Shown: in pieces, positions 1 to 7,566 of the stretch
Position numbering within the stretch: position 1 is the stretch's first letter
Layout: the number at the start of each line of letters is the position of its first letter
Assembly: GCA_016649995.1 (NCBI GenBank)
Contig: JAENWJ010000007.1
Coordinates: forward strand, 1-56,677
Source: Peptostreptococcaceae bacterium
GTDB taxonomy: Bacteria; Bacillota; Clostridia; Peptostreptococcales; BM714
Direction of reading: 5' to 3'
Length of the DNA: 56,677 nucleotides
Program-made: the position numbers and the translations under genes
The notes under the pieces: model-generated
Told to the model about the DNA's origin: nothing
The model's input: only the letters and a program-made list of their open reading frames with translations
Databases searched by the model: none

Positions 1-433
1 CTACACCAATTGTACCTATAGTGGCCCAGGAACTACCTGTAAGTAGAGCCATTACACTAGAAAGTAACAGAATTAGTGGTAAAAACCATCGAGCCACTAA
101 AAGTTTAAGGCCAAAATACATTATAGCAGGAACAATGCCACTAGCTATCCAGACTCCGACTAACATTCCTATTATAAGAAGGATAATCAGCGATGGAATC
201 GTACGAGCAATTGCGTTTTTAAATCCGTCTCTGATTGTTATCCAGGAAAATCCATAAAGATAGGCACATAATCCAGCGGTAGCACCACCCAAAAATAGTG
301 AAAAATGAGGTTGAGCGTCTAGTATAAAAACTGAATACCCAAGAATAATGATTGTAACAATTATTGGGATAAGTGCTAACCATAATGGTGGTGTAGATAA
401 ATTTTCTTTTTTAGTGGAGGTCTTTTTCTTCAT
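1..433 (-). CDS. nhaC: NhaC-type Na+/H+ antiporter, N-terminal part (runs off window)
   Basis: The minus strand reads open from an ATG at 433 to the window edge, about 144 residues. After a charged start (MKKKTSTKKE) come hydrophobic segments separated by short loops, and the visible part ends with TGSSWATIGTIGV, which is typical of the NhaC family (sodium-proton or related antiport in the cytoplasmic membrane). A GAAGGAG ribosome site precedes the ATG. The 3' part lies outside the window, so intactness and operon partners are unknown. NhaC relatives also include malate/lactate and amino-acid-linked antiporters, so the substrate is open. Confidence 0.85.
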   Translation of the reverse strand, partial: MKKKTSTKKENLSTPPLWLALIPIIVTIIILGYSVFILDAQPHFSLFLGGATAGLCAYLYGFSWITIRDGFKNAIARTIPSLIILLIIGMLVGVWIASGIVPAIMYFGLKLLVARWFLPLILLLSSVMALLTGSSWATIGTIGV

Positions 434-453
434 AATAAAAAATTCTCCTTCTT

Positions 454-642
454 CTATCCTGCGAGTACAGTTGCTTCATTGAAAGTGACACCAGTTGCAA
501 TATCAGATCCGGTACACAAGCTATAATATTGTACCACATATCCATTGGCTAATCTTCTTGATTTATAAACGCGCGGGTTGAAACGCTTGTGCGCGTCCCT
601 TTTAGTGGAAGCCCTATTACATTTTTGGATGTAGTAGACGAT
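454..642 (-). pseudogene. Unidentified open-frame remnant, 62 codons
   Basis: The minus strand stays open for 62 codons without a plausible start and ends in a protein-like tail (GVTFNEATVLAG then stop). No family was recognised. It lies between the nhaC start and transposase debris and is most likely a leftover 3' end. It could also be chance. Confidence 0.25.
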
Positions 643-690
643 TTATGGAATAAAACATGAGATGAATGTAGGTAGTTTTGGAAATCATGA

Positions 691-1008
691 AACAAGAGTC
701 TTAGAGTTTATTCTGATGAATCAGCTTCGGCGAAAATCTTTATTAAGTTCATTGCTCTTATTATTAGAAGTAAAATATATATTTGTCTTAAAGATGAAAT
801 GAAAAAACTTGATAAAAAACCGAACTATATGACTGTACCAGCTGCGTTGAAGGAGCTTGAAAAGATAGAGATGGTAAGGCAACTTGATAATAGATACCGT
901 CTTGATCATGCAGTGATAGCAATGCCGAAAAAAATATTGAAGGCATTCGGAATGGATGCAGCATATGTAAAATATAGAGCGACTGAAATAAGTGAACAGC
1001 TTAAGTAA
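691..1008 (+). pseudogene. 3' fragment of a DDE transposase (IS1634/IS4-like)
   Basis: The frame opens after a stop at 688-690 and reads through SDESASAKIFIKFIALIIRS and later TVPAALKELEKIEMV and YRLDHAV to a stop at 1008, the look of the C-terminal end of IS1634/IS4-type transposases. The DDE catalytic core and N-terminus are missing and no ribosome site precedes the internal ATG at 799, so this is a relic rather than a 69-residue gene. The family assignment is from recalled similarity. Confidence 0.6.
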
Positions 1009-1042
1009 GATTCCAACAAAAATGATTAGGAGGCGGAGCGAT

Positions 1043-1273
1043 ATGGCAAGGACTATAGGAATAGAAGCTCTCGAATCAAAGATTTAGAAAGCTCAGATGG
1101 ATGTAGTTAAAACAAAGCAGAAGTACGATGTAGCAGTCGCAAAACATGAAGACCTGATGGATAAAAGAGACGCACTAAAAAAAGATGAACTTGTAACAGC
1201 GATTATGAAAAGGGGTAAATCATATAGTGAGATTCTTAGATTCATTAATGATGATGACAGTCAAGAAGAGTAA
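1043..1273 (+). pseudogene. Small charged coiled-coil protein of mobile elements, interrupted by TAG
   Basis: An AGGAGG site leads to ATG at 1043 and a 76-codon frame with an in-frame TAG at 1085-1087 (codon 15). Reading through the TAG gives a Lys/Glu-rich helical protein ending SEILRFINDDDSQEE, like small proteins that travel with conjugative elements in Clostridia. The strong ribosome site, the continuous frame on both sides and the single stop point to a recent nonsense mutation. Restart at ATG 1097 is possible but has no visible ribosome site. The next 290 bases hold no gene that I can support. Confidence 0.5.
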
Positions 1274-1567
1274 GATGGGGAATTCAAATTAAGGTCAACA
1301 AAAACAGCTCTAATGGTTTATTCATATAGGGTTGTTTGCTTTTAGTCGGAAATTTCCTGGAAGTTCACAACAATAGATTTACGGCACATGTGGAAATATT
1401 GACAAGAAACAACTTTAGGTGTATCATTAGGTTGTTACTAACATGTATAAAATATATTATATAAAAGAGGGAGTGAAGACATGCTGTGATAGATATATAG
1501 TTTGTTTATCACCCCCTAAATAATATACAAATAAACGTACTATCTAGTACCTAGGAGGTACAAAATC

Positions 1568-1909
1568 ATGGATAAAAAACCTGAAGTAACACAAGGTAAT
1601 ATAAAAGCGAGAAAAATCGTCTATTATATACTCGGTGTTTTAGAAACACTTTTTACTTTTAGACTTATTTTTAAAATACTTGGTGCAAATCCGCAAAGTG
1701 TATTTGTTAAAATAATCTATGCAATAACAAGTCTATTTTTGGCGCCATTTGATGGCATATTTAGAAATGCAGTAGCAGATGGTGCAGAAACCCAAGCTGT
1801 TTTAGAACCAAAATTATTGATTGCCATGGTTTCATATGTAGTACTTGTATGGGGCATAATAAAAATGATTGAATTAAAAGGCAAACAAAAGGATATAAAT
1901 AATTCTTAA
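1568..1909 (+). CDS. YggT-like small membrane protein
   Basis: This 113-residue protein has two long hydrophobic stretches (about residues 17-40 and 80-102). Between them is a motif typical of YggT-type proteins, FRLIFKILGANP followed by FLAPFDGIF. The C-terminus is basic and cytoplasmic. YggT proteins are small integral membrane proteins linked to osmotic adaptation and cell division; the function here is not shown. The start is supported by CTAGGAGG eight bases upstream. The next gene begins 18 bases after the stop, so the two are probably co-transcribed. Confidence 0.7.
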   Translation: MDKKPEVTQGNIKARKIVYYILGVLETLFTFRLIFKILGANPQSVFVKIIYAITSLFLAPFDGIFRNAVADGAETQAVLEPKLLIAMVSYVVLVWGIIKMIELKGKQKDINNS

Positions 1910-1927
1910 AAAGAGAAGGTGATTGTA

Positions 1928-2050
1928 ATGTTAGAAACTATTGCGATTATATTAGTAGTTTTATGGTTATTGGGCATAGTTACAGCACACACAATGGGTG
2001 GATTTATTCACATACTTATTGTAATTGCCATTATTAGCATATTACTAAAA
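1928..2050 (+). CDS. lmo0937-like membrane miniprotein with altered C-terminus
   Basis: This is a 40-residue hydrophobic protein (MLETIAIILVVLWLLGIVT then GGFIHILIVIAIISI) of the lmo0937/DUF5670 type, found widely in Firmicutes and unknown in function. AGAAGGTG is the ribosome site. The family normally ends in a short basic tail. Here the frame ends early as YY-stop, while the next frame carries the expected LLKIIR-stop at 2062-2064. The shift can be explained by one extra TA in the ATATAT run near 2039-2044. The transmembrane part is intact, so the product may still work. Confidence 0.6.
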
Positions 2051-2326
2051 ATAATAAGGTAAAGAAATATTTTGATTTCAGAATAAGCATATACTTCAAT
2101 AATGTAGTAAGTAATACGGCATACAAATATAGATTTGACAGAAATCATAAATCATATTAGATTATCAATGATTTGTAAAGTTCCTGTGTAATAGTGGAAC
2201 TGCGTTCTTTATTTACGTTAGCAAGGTTGGTTATTAATAATATTAGATTTACCATATCAGTTTTTTATGAGTGGAAGCATTAGAGCTTCTATGCACGGGA
2301 AAAATGATTAAGAGGAGGGCAACAAA

Positions 2327-3919
2327 ATGACGAAATTTTTCAAAAAACCATTTATGCTGATTTTAAGTTGTGTAATGGTTTTATCTGTGTCCGTACCGGT
2401 TTTCGGTGCAGTAACAACGAGTGATTATGGGTCACATTGGGCTAGTAATACAATACAATCTGCTATAGATTCAGGAATGGCGAAAGGATATCCTGATGGG
2501 ACATTCAAGCCGGACAATGAAATTACTCGTAGCGAGTTTTTTTCGTTTGTGAATAATGCGTTTGATTTCACAGCCGAATCTGAAGACACATATACGGATG
2601 TTATAGCCGATGCCTGGTATGCGCCTGTCATTGCGAAAGCAAAAGCAGCAGGGTATATAGAGGGGTATCCAGATGGCGGCATTCATCCGGAAATAGAAAT
2701 TTCCCGTCAGGAAGCAGCAATTATTCTTAACCGACTTGAATCACTGACACCGGTAGGAAGCACATTGGCTTATACCGATGCATCAGCAGTTGCTGATTGG
2801 AGTAAAGAGGCCATTATCGCTATGTTTGAAGCAAAAGTCATGATTGGTTACCCAGACGGCAGTTTCAAGCCCGAGAAGCAGATTACACGGGCAGAAGCTG
2901 TAGTAGCTTTGAATAACCTCTTGAATTATCAAGAACTGACCATAGAGACTGAAAATGTAAGTGTAGAAACTCCTAGTGTGGATCAGAAAACAATGACACT
3001 GACAGTGGGCGGAGAAACAGATACAATCATATTTGACAATGCAACTAACGAAGATATTAACTGGACTTCAAGTGATACAGATGTGGCAACTGTCGAGGAT
3101 GGCATAGTCACACCTGTAGGCGTAGGAACTGCAGAAATAACCGGTTCGTCGGCAGAGGATGGGACTATAATGGTAACGACCCTCGCGACGGTGAATGAAG
3201 AAGAGACGGTTACACCACCGGTTACACCACCGGTTACATCAGTGGTTACATCAGTGGGTAATCCTGTAGAGCTTGGTATAGCAGGCGACTACGTGGTTTT
3301 ATCAAAAGCAGGAATTTCCTCCGTGCCGAATTCTGACATAACAGGCAATATCGGAGTTAGCCCAATTGATTCGACAGCCATCACTGGTTTTTCACTGACT
3401 GTGGATGCATCAAACCAGTTTTCGATTTCCAGTCAGCTTACTGGCAAGGCATTTGCAGTAGACTATACAGCTCCAACACCTTCAAACCTTACAACAGCCA
3501 TCAGCAACATGGAAGCGGCTTATACCGATGCTGCTGGAAGAGCTGCTGATTATACAGAGCTTTATAGTGGCGACTTGAGTGGCAAAACACTTACAGCGGG
3601 TGTATACAAGTGGGGTACAGGGGTTCTGATCAATTCAGATGTAACACTTAGCGGTGGACCTGATGATGTGTTTATTTTACAAATTGGCCAAGGAATTACT
3701 CAAGCCAGTGGTACCAGAATCATCCTGGCAGATGGAGTGCAGGCTAAGAATATTTTCTGGCAGGCAGCTGAATCTGTTTCGATTGGTACCGGTGCACATT
3801 TAGAGGGAATCGTACTTAGTATGACAAATATCTCTTTGGATACCAATGCATCAGTTAATGGACGACTGTTGGCGCAAACTGCAGTCACTTTAGATCAGTC
3901 TACGGTTGTTGAACCTTAG
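2327..3919 (+). CDS. S-layer-anchored protein with DUF3494 ice-binding-type domain
   Basis: This 530-residue secreted protein has a signal peptide (residues 1-28, cut after VFGA), three SLH domains (about 33-77, 89-136, 149-197, each with a GYPDG...F.P...I.R.E core) and an Ig-like Big_2 domain (215-290). A Thr/Pro-rich linker with TPPVTPPVTSVV (295-310) follows, and the protein ends in a DUF3494 domain (313-527; G.Y..LS..GIS..P.S.ITGNIGVSP). SLH domains hold proteins to cell-wall polysaccharide. DUF3494 is the fold of bacterial ice-binding proteins and also occurs in adhesins of organisms that never meet ice. A strong AGGAGGG site precedes ATG 2327. The gene is monocistronic with its own terminator. 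Adhesin or surface-structure protein is as likely as true ice binding. Confidence 0.85.
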   Translation: MTKFFKKPFMLILSCVMVLSVSVPVFGAVTTSDYGSHWASNTIQSAIDSGMAKGYPDGTFKPDNEITRSEFFSFVNNAFDFTAESEDTYTDVIADAWYAPVIAKAKAAGYIEGYPDGGIHPEIEISRQEAAIILNRLESLTPVGSTLAYTDASAVADWSKEAIIAMFEAKVMIGYPDGSFKPEKQITRAEAVVALNNLLNYQELTIETENVSVETPSVDQKTMTLTVGGETDTIIFDNATNEDINWTSSDTDVATVEDGIVTPVGVGTAEITGSSAEDGTIMVTTLATVNEEETVTPPVTPPVTSVVTSVGNPVELGIAGDYVVLSKAGISSVPNSDITGNIGVSPIDSTAITGFSLTVDASNQFSISSQLTGKAFAVDYTAPTPSNLTTAISNMEAAYTDAAGRAADYTELYSGDLSGKTLTAGVYKWGTGVLINSDVTLSGGPDDVFILQIGQGITQASGTRIILADGVQAKNIFWQAAESVSIGTGAHLEGIVLSMTNISLDTNASVNGRLLAQTAVTLDQSTVVEP

Positions 3920-3973
3920 ACAATAAGTATTTGAATAAGCAATTAGAACAAACTTGCATGGAATACAGGTGAG

Positions 3974-4021
3974 AGTCCCGTGGGCAGAGTTGAAACAACT
4001 CGCCTGCGGGACTGTTTTTTT
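3974..4021 (+). terminator. Intrinsic terminator of the S-layer gene
   Basis: AGTCCCG pairs with CGGGACT around an inner GGGCAGAGTTG/CAACTCGCCT stem, followed by seven T. It lies 55 bases after the stop of the SLH gene. Confidence 0.85.
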
Positions 4022-4069
4022 ATCTGAGCTGAGGGAACTAAATGAATTTTTAGATGAAGAGCAGAAGAA

Positions 4070-4118
4070 AAATCACTGGGTAAATCACTGGGTAAATCAC
4101 TGGGTTAAATCACTGGGG
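4070..4118 (+). repeat. Four tandem copies of a 12-base unit (AAATCACTGGGT)
   Basis: Units start at 4070, 4082, 4094 and 4107. The last has one extra T before it and runs into GGGGACGGTTCTTTTTG, a sequence I associate with REP-like elements near Y1-type (RAYT) transposases in Clostridia. An open frame across it (71 codons, NHWVNHWVNHWV) has no ribosome site and is not called a gene. The remaining bases to 4356 hold nothing recognised. Confidence 0.6.
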
Positions 4119-4356
4119 ACGGTTCTTTTTGATTTTTGTGAATCAACAGGGGTAAAGTTATTAATGTAGTTTCGATATCAATTCTAATAGTTGTTACTAT
4201 AATCATACTGAAACGGGACTCATTTAAAAATTTTCATAGAAAGAAGATTGTTTAGTTTAAATATGCATATTTTAAGAAAAAATTTCAAGAAGAAAATCGA
4301 ATTGCAAATGGAGAGATATTCCACCTAAAAATTAATATAAATTGTCATAAAGCACG

Positions 4357-4374
4357 TATAATGATAACATTATA
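4357..4374 (+). promoter_or_regulatory. Palindromic operator over the -10 of the Doc toxin operon
   Basis: TATAATG-ATAA-CATTATA is a perfect 7-base inverted repeat that contains a consensus -10 (TATAAT), 26 bases before the antitoxin-like ATG. Position and symmetry suit autorepression by the upstream DNA-binding partner; the binding itself is inference. Confidence 0.55.
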
Positions 4375-4399
4375 AGACAATGAAGAGAGGTGAATAGGA

Positions 4400-5419
4400 A
4401 TGGCAAGAGATTTAACAAATTCAGATATTGATAGACAAAATATACTTAATAATGCAATTGCTTTAAATGAAATTCAAAAAACAGCGGATATTAAAGGCAT
4501 TATTTTTGAAGGAAAAATAATCTTTACCAAAGAGATGATAGCTGAATTCTATAATGTAGATATTAGAACTATTGTAAGATATACAACAAAGTTTTCTGAT
4601 GAGTTAAAAAGCAATGGATATGAGCTATTAAAAGGTAAGAGATTAAAAGATTTTTTAAAAGTGATAGTTGAGCAAAAGGTTCACGACATTACTGTCGCGA
4701 AGAGTACGCCACAGCTTGCAATTTATGACTTCAGAGCATTTTTGAATATTGGAATGTTACTTGTTGAAAGTGAAAATGCTCGTGTATTGCGTCAGATGAT
4801 GTTAGAAGTGGTTATTGATATTATTAATCAGAAAACAGGTGGTGCAACAAAATACATTAATCAAAGAGACCGTAATTTTTTAGGTTCTTTTTTGCAAGAA
4901 GACGATTATCGTAGAGAATTTACGGATGCACTTAGAGATTATGTTGATATGGGTAGTTTTAAATATGCTAGATATACGGATATGATTTATCAAAGTATCT
5001 TTAAAGAAAAAGCTAAAGAATATCGTGAAATATTAAAGTTAAAGAGTAAAGATAAAGTAAGGGATACATTTTATTCTGAAATTTTAGATCTAGTTGCTTC
5101 TTATGAATGTGGATTGGCTGAATTATTAAAACAGAAGTATCAAGCAATAGATAGACAACTTACAAGTTGGGAAGTAGATGATTTATTCTATCAGTTTGAA
5201 AGTTTGCCTCATTGGAAACCATTAGTTACAAGCGGAAGAAGTAAGATGGCAAGTAGAGATCTTGCTCTTAGGGATGCTTTTCATATGCAGTTAGAGGAAT
5301 ACATTAAGCCTTTAGAAGACAAAGAATATGAGCGTTTCTTGGGATCTGAGGGAGACGAAATTGAGAAGTTAATGAAAGATAATGCCGATGTTCTTAAAAG
5401 GTTAAAGGAGCGTGAATAA
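4400..5419 (+). CDS. HTH DNA-binding protein, probable antitoxin partner of the Doc toxin
   Basis: This 339-residue protein has an N-terminal winged/HTH-like segment (about residues 35-75, IFTKEMIAEFYNVDIRTIVRYTTKF) that resembles the DNA-binding part of RhuM-type virulence proteins. An all-helical, charged C-terminal region of unknown fold follows. It directly precedes a Doc-type Fic protein (2-base gap between stop and the chosen toxin start), an arrangement usual for toxin-antitoxin pairs in which the larger HTH protein represses the operon and binds the toxin. AGAGAGGTG provides the ribosome site. The palindrome at 4357-4374 is the likely operator. The antitoxin role is inferred from position. 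Confidence 0.6.
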   Translation: MARDLTNSDIDRQNILNNAIALNEIQKTADIKGIIFEGKIIFTKEMIAEFYNVDIRTIVRYTTKFSDELKSNGYELLKGKRLKDFLKVIVEQKVHDITVAKSTPQLAIYDFRAFLNIGMLLVESENARVLRQMMLEVVIDIINQKTGGATKYINQRDRNFLGSFLQEDDYRREFTDALRDYVDMGSFKYARYTDMIYQSIFKEKAKEYREILKLKSKDKVRDTFYSEILDLVASYECGLAELLKQKYQAIDRQLTSWEVDDLFYQFESLPHWKPLVTSGRSKMASRDLALRDAFHMQLEEYIKPLEDKEYERFLGSEGDEIEKLMKDNADVLKRLKERE

Positions 5420-5420
5420 T

Positions 5421-5861
5421 ATGAATTCTTACGCTTATATAACTATAGAAGAAGCATTACATATTCATAGAAAGACAATTGAAAATAGTGGAGGGGGTAT
5501 GATTCAGTGTATTGATAGTAATAAATTAGATAGCGTGCTGAATCACATACAGAATGATGATTATTACCCTGAATTTGTTGACAAGTTAACCCATTTATTT
5601 TTTTGTGCCTGTCAATTTCATTGTTTTGCTGATGGCAATAAGAGAATAGCTATTACATTGTCTACAGAATTTCTACTCAGGAACGGATACATGTTTATAG
5701 CAAAGGATTTTATTGCTAAGATGGAGAATATCAGCTATCATGTTGCAGCAGGAAAAATAGATAAAGAGTTACTTTATAAAATAATTAAATTATTACTTAA
5801 TGGTGAATATGATATAAATGAAGAAATTAAACTTGAAATATACAATGTTATAAAAGATTAA
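5421..5861 (+). CDS. doc: Doc/Fic-family toxin
   Basis: This is a 146-residue Fic-fold protein with the catalytic loop HCFADGNKRIA (about residues 70-80), the HxFx(D/N)(G/A)NKR signature. Its small size fits the Doc branch. Doc enzymes transfer phosphate to elongation factor Tu, while other Fic enzymes AMPylate; which applies here cannot be told. ATG 5421 is preferred because AAAGGAG at 5404-5410 lies 10 bases upstream; a GTG at 5412 would be almost on top of that site. No inhibitory (S/T)xxxE(G/N) helix is obvious in the protein, so inhibition presumably comes from the upstream partner. Confidence 0.8.
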   Translation: MNSYAYITIEEALHIHRKTIENSGGGMIQCIDSNKLDSVLNHIQNDDYYPEFVDKLTHLFFCACQFHCFADGNKRIAITLSTEFLLRNGYMFIAKDFIAKMENISYHVAAGKIDKELLYKIIKLLLNGEYDINEEIKLEIYNVIKD

Positions 5862-5875
5862 AAAAGGGGGATAAC

Positions 5876-5998
5876 ATGTACTACAATTTTGATTTCCTAA
5901 AAAAAGAAGATAAGTACAAAGACTTTACATATGCCTGTATTGAAGCTGAAAGTACAAAGAAATGGATTAAAATGATCTTGGAAAAGGAGGGATTATAG
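5876..5998 (+). pseudogene. N-terminal stub resembling a type I restriction R subunit (DUF4145-like)
   Basis: A 40-codon frame behind AAAAAGGGGGATAAC begins MYYNFDFLKKEDKYKDFTYACIEAE, like the first residues of DUF4145/HsdR-type restriction subunits that are normally hundreds of residues long. After IEAE the resemblance stops and the frame ends KWIKMILEKEGL. It follows the toxin gene by 14 bases. I read it as the 5' end of a lost restriction gene joined to a foreign tail by deletion. It may still be translated. Confidence 0.4.
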
Positions 5999-6010
5999 TT
6001 GAAAAGTGTG

Positions 6011-6039
6011 TTGACCAAACCGTTATCATGTGTTAGTAT
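6011..6039 (+). promoter_or_regulatory. Sigma-A promoter of the thiamine operon
   Basis: TTGACC (6011-6016), a 17-base spacer and TAGTAT (6034-6039) place transcription start near 6046, just upstream of the TPP aptamer. Confidence 0.7.
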
Positions 6040-6065
6040 TATCACGAATTGAATACCACAATCCG

Positions 6066-6157
6066 TACTGGGGGAGCTGGGAGGCCAGCTGAGATAAAGA
6101 CCTGTTAAAGTCTTTGACCCTTTACCTGATCTGGATAATGCCAGCGTAGGGAAGTTA
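6066..6157 (+). promoter_or_regulatory. TPP riboswitch (THI element)
   Basis: The conserved segments appear in order: ACTGGGGGAGCTGG, GCTGAGATAAAGAC, GACCCTTTACCTGATCTGG and ATAATGCCAGCGTAGGGAAG. The CTGAGA loop binds the pyrimidine of thiamine pyrophosphate and the ACCTGATC.GGATAATGCCAGCG arm binds the diphosphate. A terminator follows at once, so TPP binding should stop transcription before thiW. Confidence 0.95.
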
Positions 6158-6170
6158 CATTTTTATGCGA

Positions 6171-6211
6171 AAAAAGCATAAATCCTTATGAATGGGGATT
6201 TATGCTTTTTT
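6171..6211 (+). terminator. Riboswitch-controlled terminator
   Basis: AAAAAGCATAAATCC pairs with GGATTTATGCTTTTT (15 bp) around a 10-base loop, followed by TATTTTT. It lies between the TPP aptamer and thiW and is the expected expression platform. Confidence 0.85.
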
Positions 6212-6257
6212 ATTTTTCCTTTTCCCCGTACGGAAAATTTCAAGGGAGAGATTATTT

Positions 6258-6755
6258 ATGGAAACAAGAAAACTCACGACTTCAGCACTGCTCATCGCCC
6301 TAGGAACCGTCGCCGGGCACATGATCTACATACCGGTGGGGATTGCAAAATGTTTTCCTGTGCAGCACACTATCAACGTCCTCTCAGCCGTGTTGCTGGG
6401 GCCATGGTACGGTGTTGCAAATGCCTTCGTAATCTCACTGCTGCGAAACATTTTAGGTACAGGGTCGCTTCTGGCCTTTCCGGGCAGCATGATTGGCGCT
6501 CTTCTTTCTGGATTGCTTTTTCAAAAATATGGAAAGAAGATCTGGGCCCTTGCCGGGGAAATCTTCGGAACCGGTATCATAGGCGGCATTTTAGCCTTTC
6601 CGATTTCAAGATTCCTCTTAGGCAAGGAATTCACAGCTTTCTTCTTCATTATTCCGTTTCTGGCAAGCACTATCGGCGGCAGCTTGATTGGCTATGTATT
6701 GCTGAGCGTAATGGAAAAAAACAAATCCATGAAAACAATTATTAATCGGAGATGA
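6258..6755 (+). CDS. thiW: ThiW, S component of an ECF transporter for the thiazole precursor
   Basis: This 165-residue polytopic membrane protein has five to six hydrophobic segments (begins METRKLTTSALLIALG; contains VQHTINVLSAVLLGPWYG). ThiW proteins are substrate-capture subunits that use the shared EcfAAT energizing module, encoded elsewhere. ATG 6258 is chosen because AAGGGAGAG lies 8 bases upstream; frames starting earlier overlap the terminator. First gene after the TPP riboswitch and followed by thiD after 4 bases. Codons are rich in G/C at third positions compared with genes on either side of the operon. Confidence 0.85.
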   Translation: METRKLTTSALLIALGTVAGHMIYIPVGIAKCFPVQHTINVLSAVLLGPWYGVANAFVISLLRNILGTGSLLAFPGSMIGALLSGLLFQKYGKKIWALAGEIFGTGIIGGILAFPISRFLLGKEFTAFFFIIPFLASTIGGSLIGYVLLSVMEKNKSMKTIINRR

Positions 6756-6759
6756 CCCC

Positions 6760-7566
6760 ATGAAAAAAGCATTGACAATTGCCGGTTCTGACAGCAGCGG
6801 TGGCGCCGGTATACAGGCTGATTTAAAAACCTTTTCCGCCCACGGAATATTTGGAATGAGTGTCATCACAGCTGTCACAGCCCAAAATACCCAGGGTGTT
6901 TTAGCTGTGCAGGATATCACACCTGAAATCATCCAGAAACAGATCGAAGCTATTTTCGATGACATCGCTGTAGATGCCTTGAAAATCGGCATGGTATCCC
7001 AAACAGAAACCATAAATATCATCGGGTCCACTTTGAAAATTTACAATCCGAAATCCATTGTCTTGGATCCTGTGATGATATCCAAGAGCGGCTGCAATTT
7101 GCTTCAGCCTGAAGCGACGGAAGCCTTGATTCGGATTCTGCTGCCCCTGGCAATAATCATCACCCCCAATATCCCCGAGGCGGAAGTTCTAACCGGCATG
7201 AAAATCGGCAGCCTTAAGGATATGGAATCAGCCGCCCGGCGCATACACGACATGGGTCCTCAAAACGTCCTCATAAAAGGGGGGCACCGCATTGATGATG
7301 CAACGGATATTTTTTGGGACGGCGCCAATTTCAAGCGTCTAAGCAGCCGGAGAATCGTCACCAAGAATACTCATGGTACGGGATGTACCCTGTCCTCAGC
7401 CATTGCTTCCAATCTGGCGACGGGTTTCGGTATCGAAGAAGCGGTAGTAAAGGCAAAAGCATATATAACTATAGCCATCGAGCACTCCCTGTCCATTGGA
7501 AAGGGCGTAGGGCCTACCCATCACTTCTACGAATTATATGAAAAGGCAGGTATGAATAATGAATGA
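6760..7566 (+). CDS. thiD: ThiD, HMP/HMP-phosphate kinase
   Basis: This 268-residue cytoplasmic ribokinase-fold enzyme phosphorylates 4-amino-5-hydroxymethyl-2-methylpyrimidine and its monophosphate to the diphosphate that ThiE couples to the thiazole unit. The substrate motif AGSDSSGGAGIQADLKTF is at residues 7-24, KIGM follows near 73, and the anion-hole/catalytic motif NTHGTGCTLSSAIA near 204. Length is normal for ThiD. It overlaps cytX by 8 bases, as expected of translational coupling. Transcription is governed by the upstream TPP riboswitch. Confidence 0.95.
   Translation: MKKALTIAGSDSSGGAGIQADLKTFSAHGIFGMSVITAVTAQNTQGVLAVQDITPEIIQKQIEAIFDDIAVDALKIGMVSQTETINIIGSTLKIYNPKSIVLDPVMISKSGCNLLQPEATEALIRILLPLAIIITPNIPEAEVLTGMKIGSLKDMESAARRIHDMGPQNVLIKGGHRIDDATDIFWDGANFKRLSSRRIVTKNTHGTGCTLSSAIASNLATGFGIEEAVVKAKAYITIAIEHSLSIGKGVGPTHHFYELYEKAGMNNE

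Noticed and set aside
799-1008. Stand-alone 69-residue gene
   Set aside because: No ribosome site and the similarity to a transposase C-terminus continues upstream of the ATG; treated as a transposase relic.
4070-4118. CRISPR-like repeat array
   Set aside because: 12-base units are directly adjacent with no spacers and no cas genes are near.
6188-6745. Long plus-strand frame overlapping thiW (185 codons)
   Set aside because: Out-of-phase shadow of thiW; Arg/His/Cys-rich, begins inside the riboswitch terminator, no domain.
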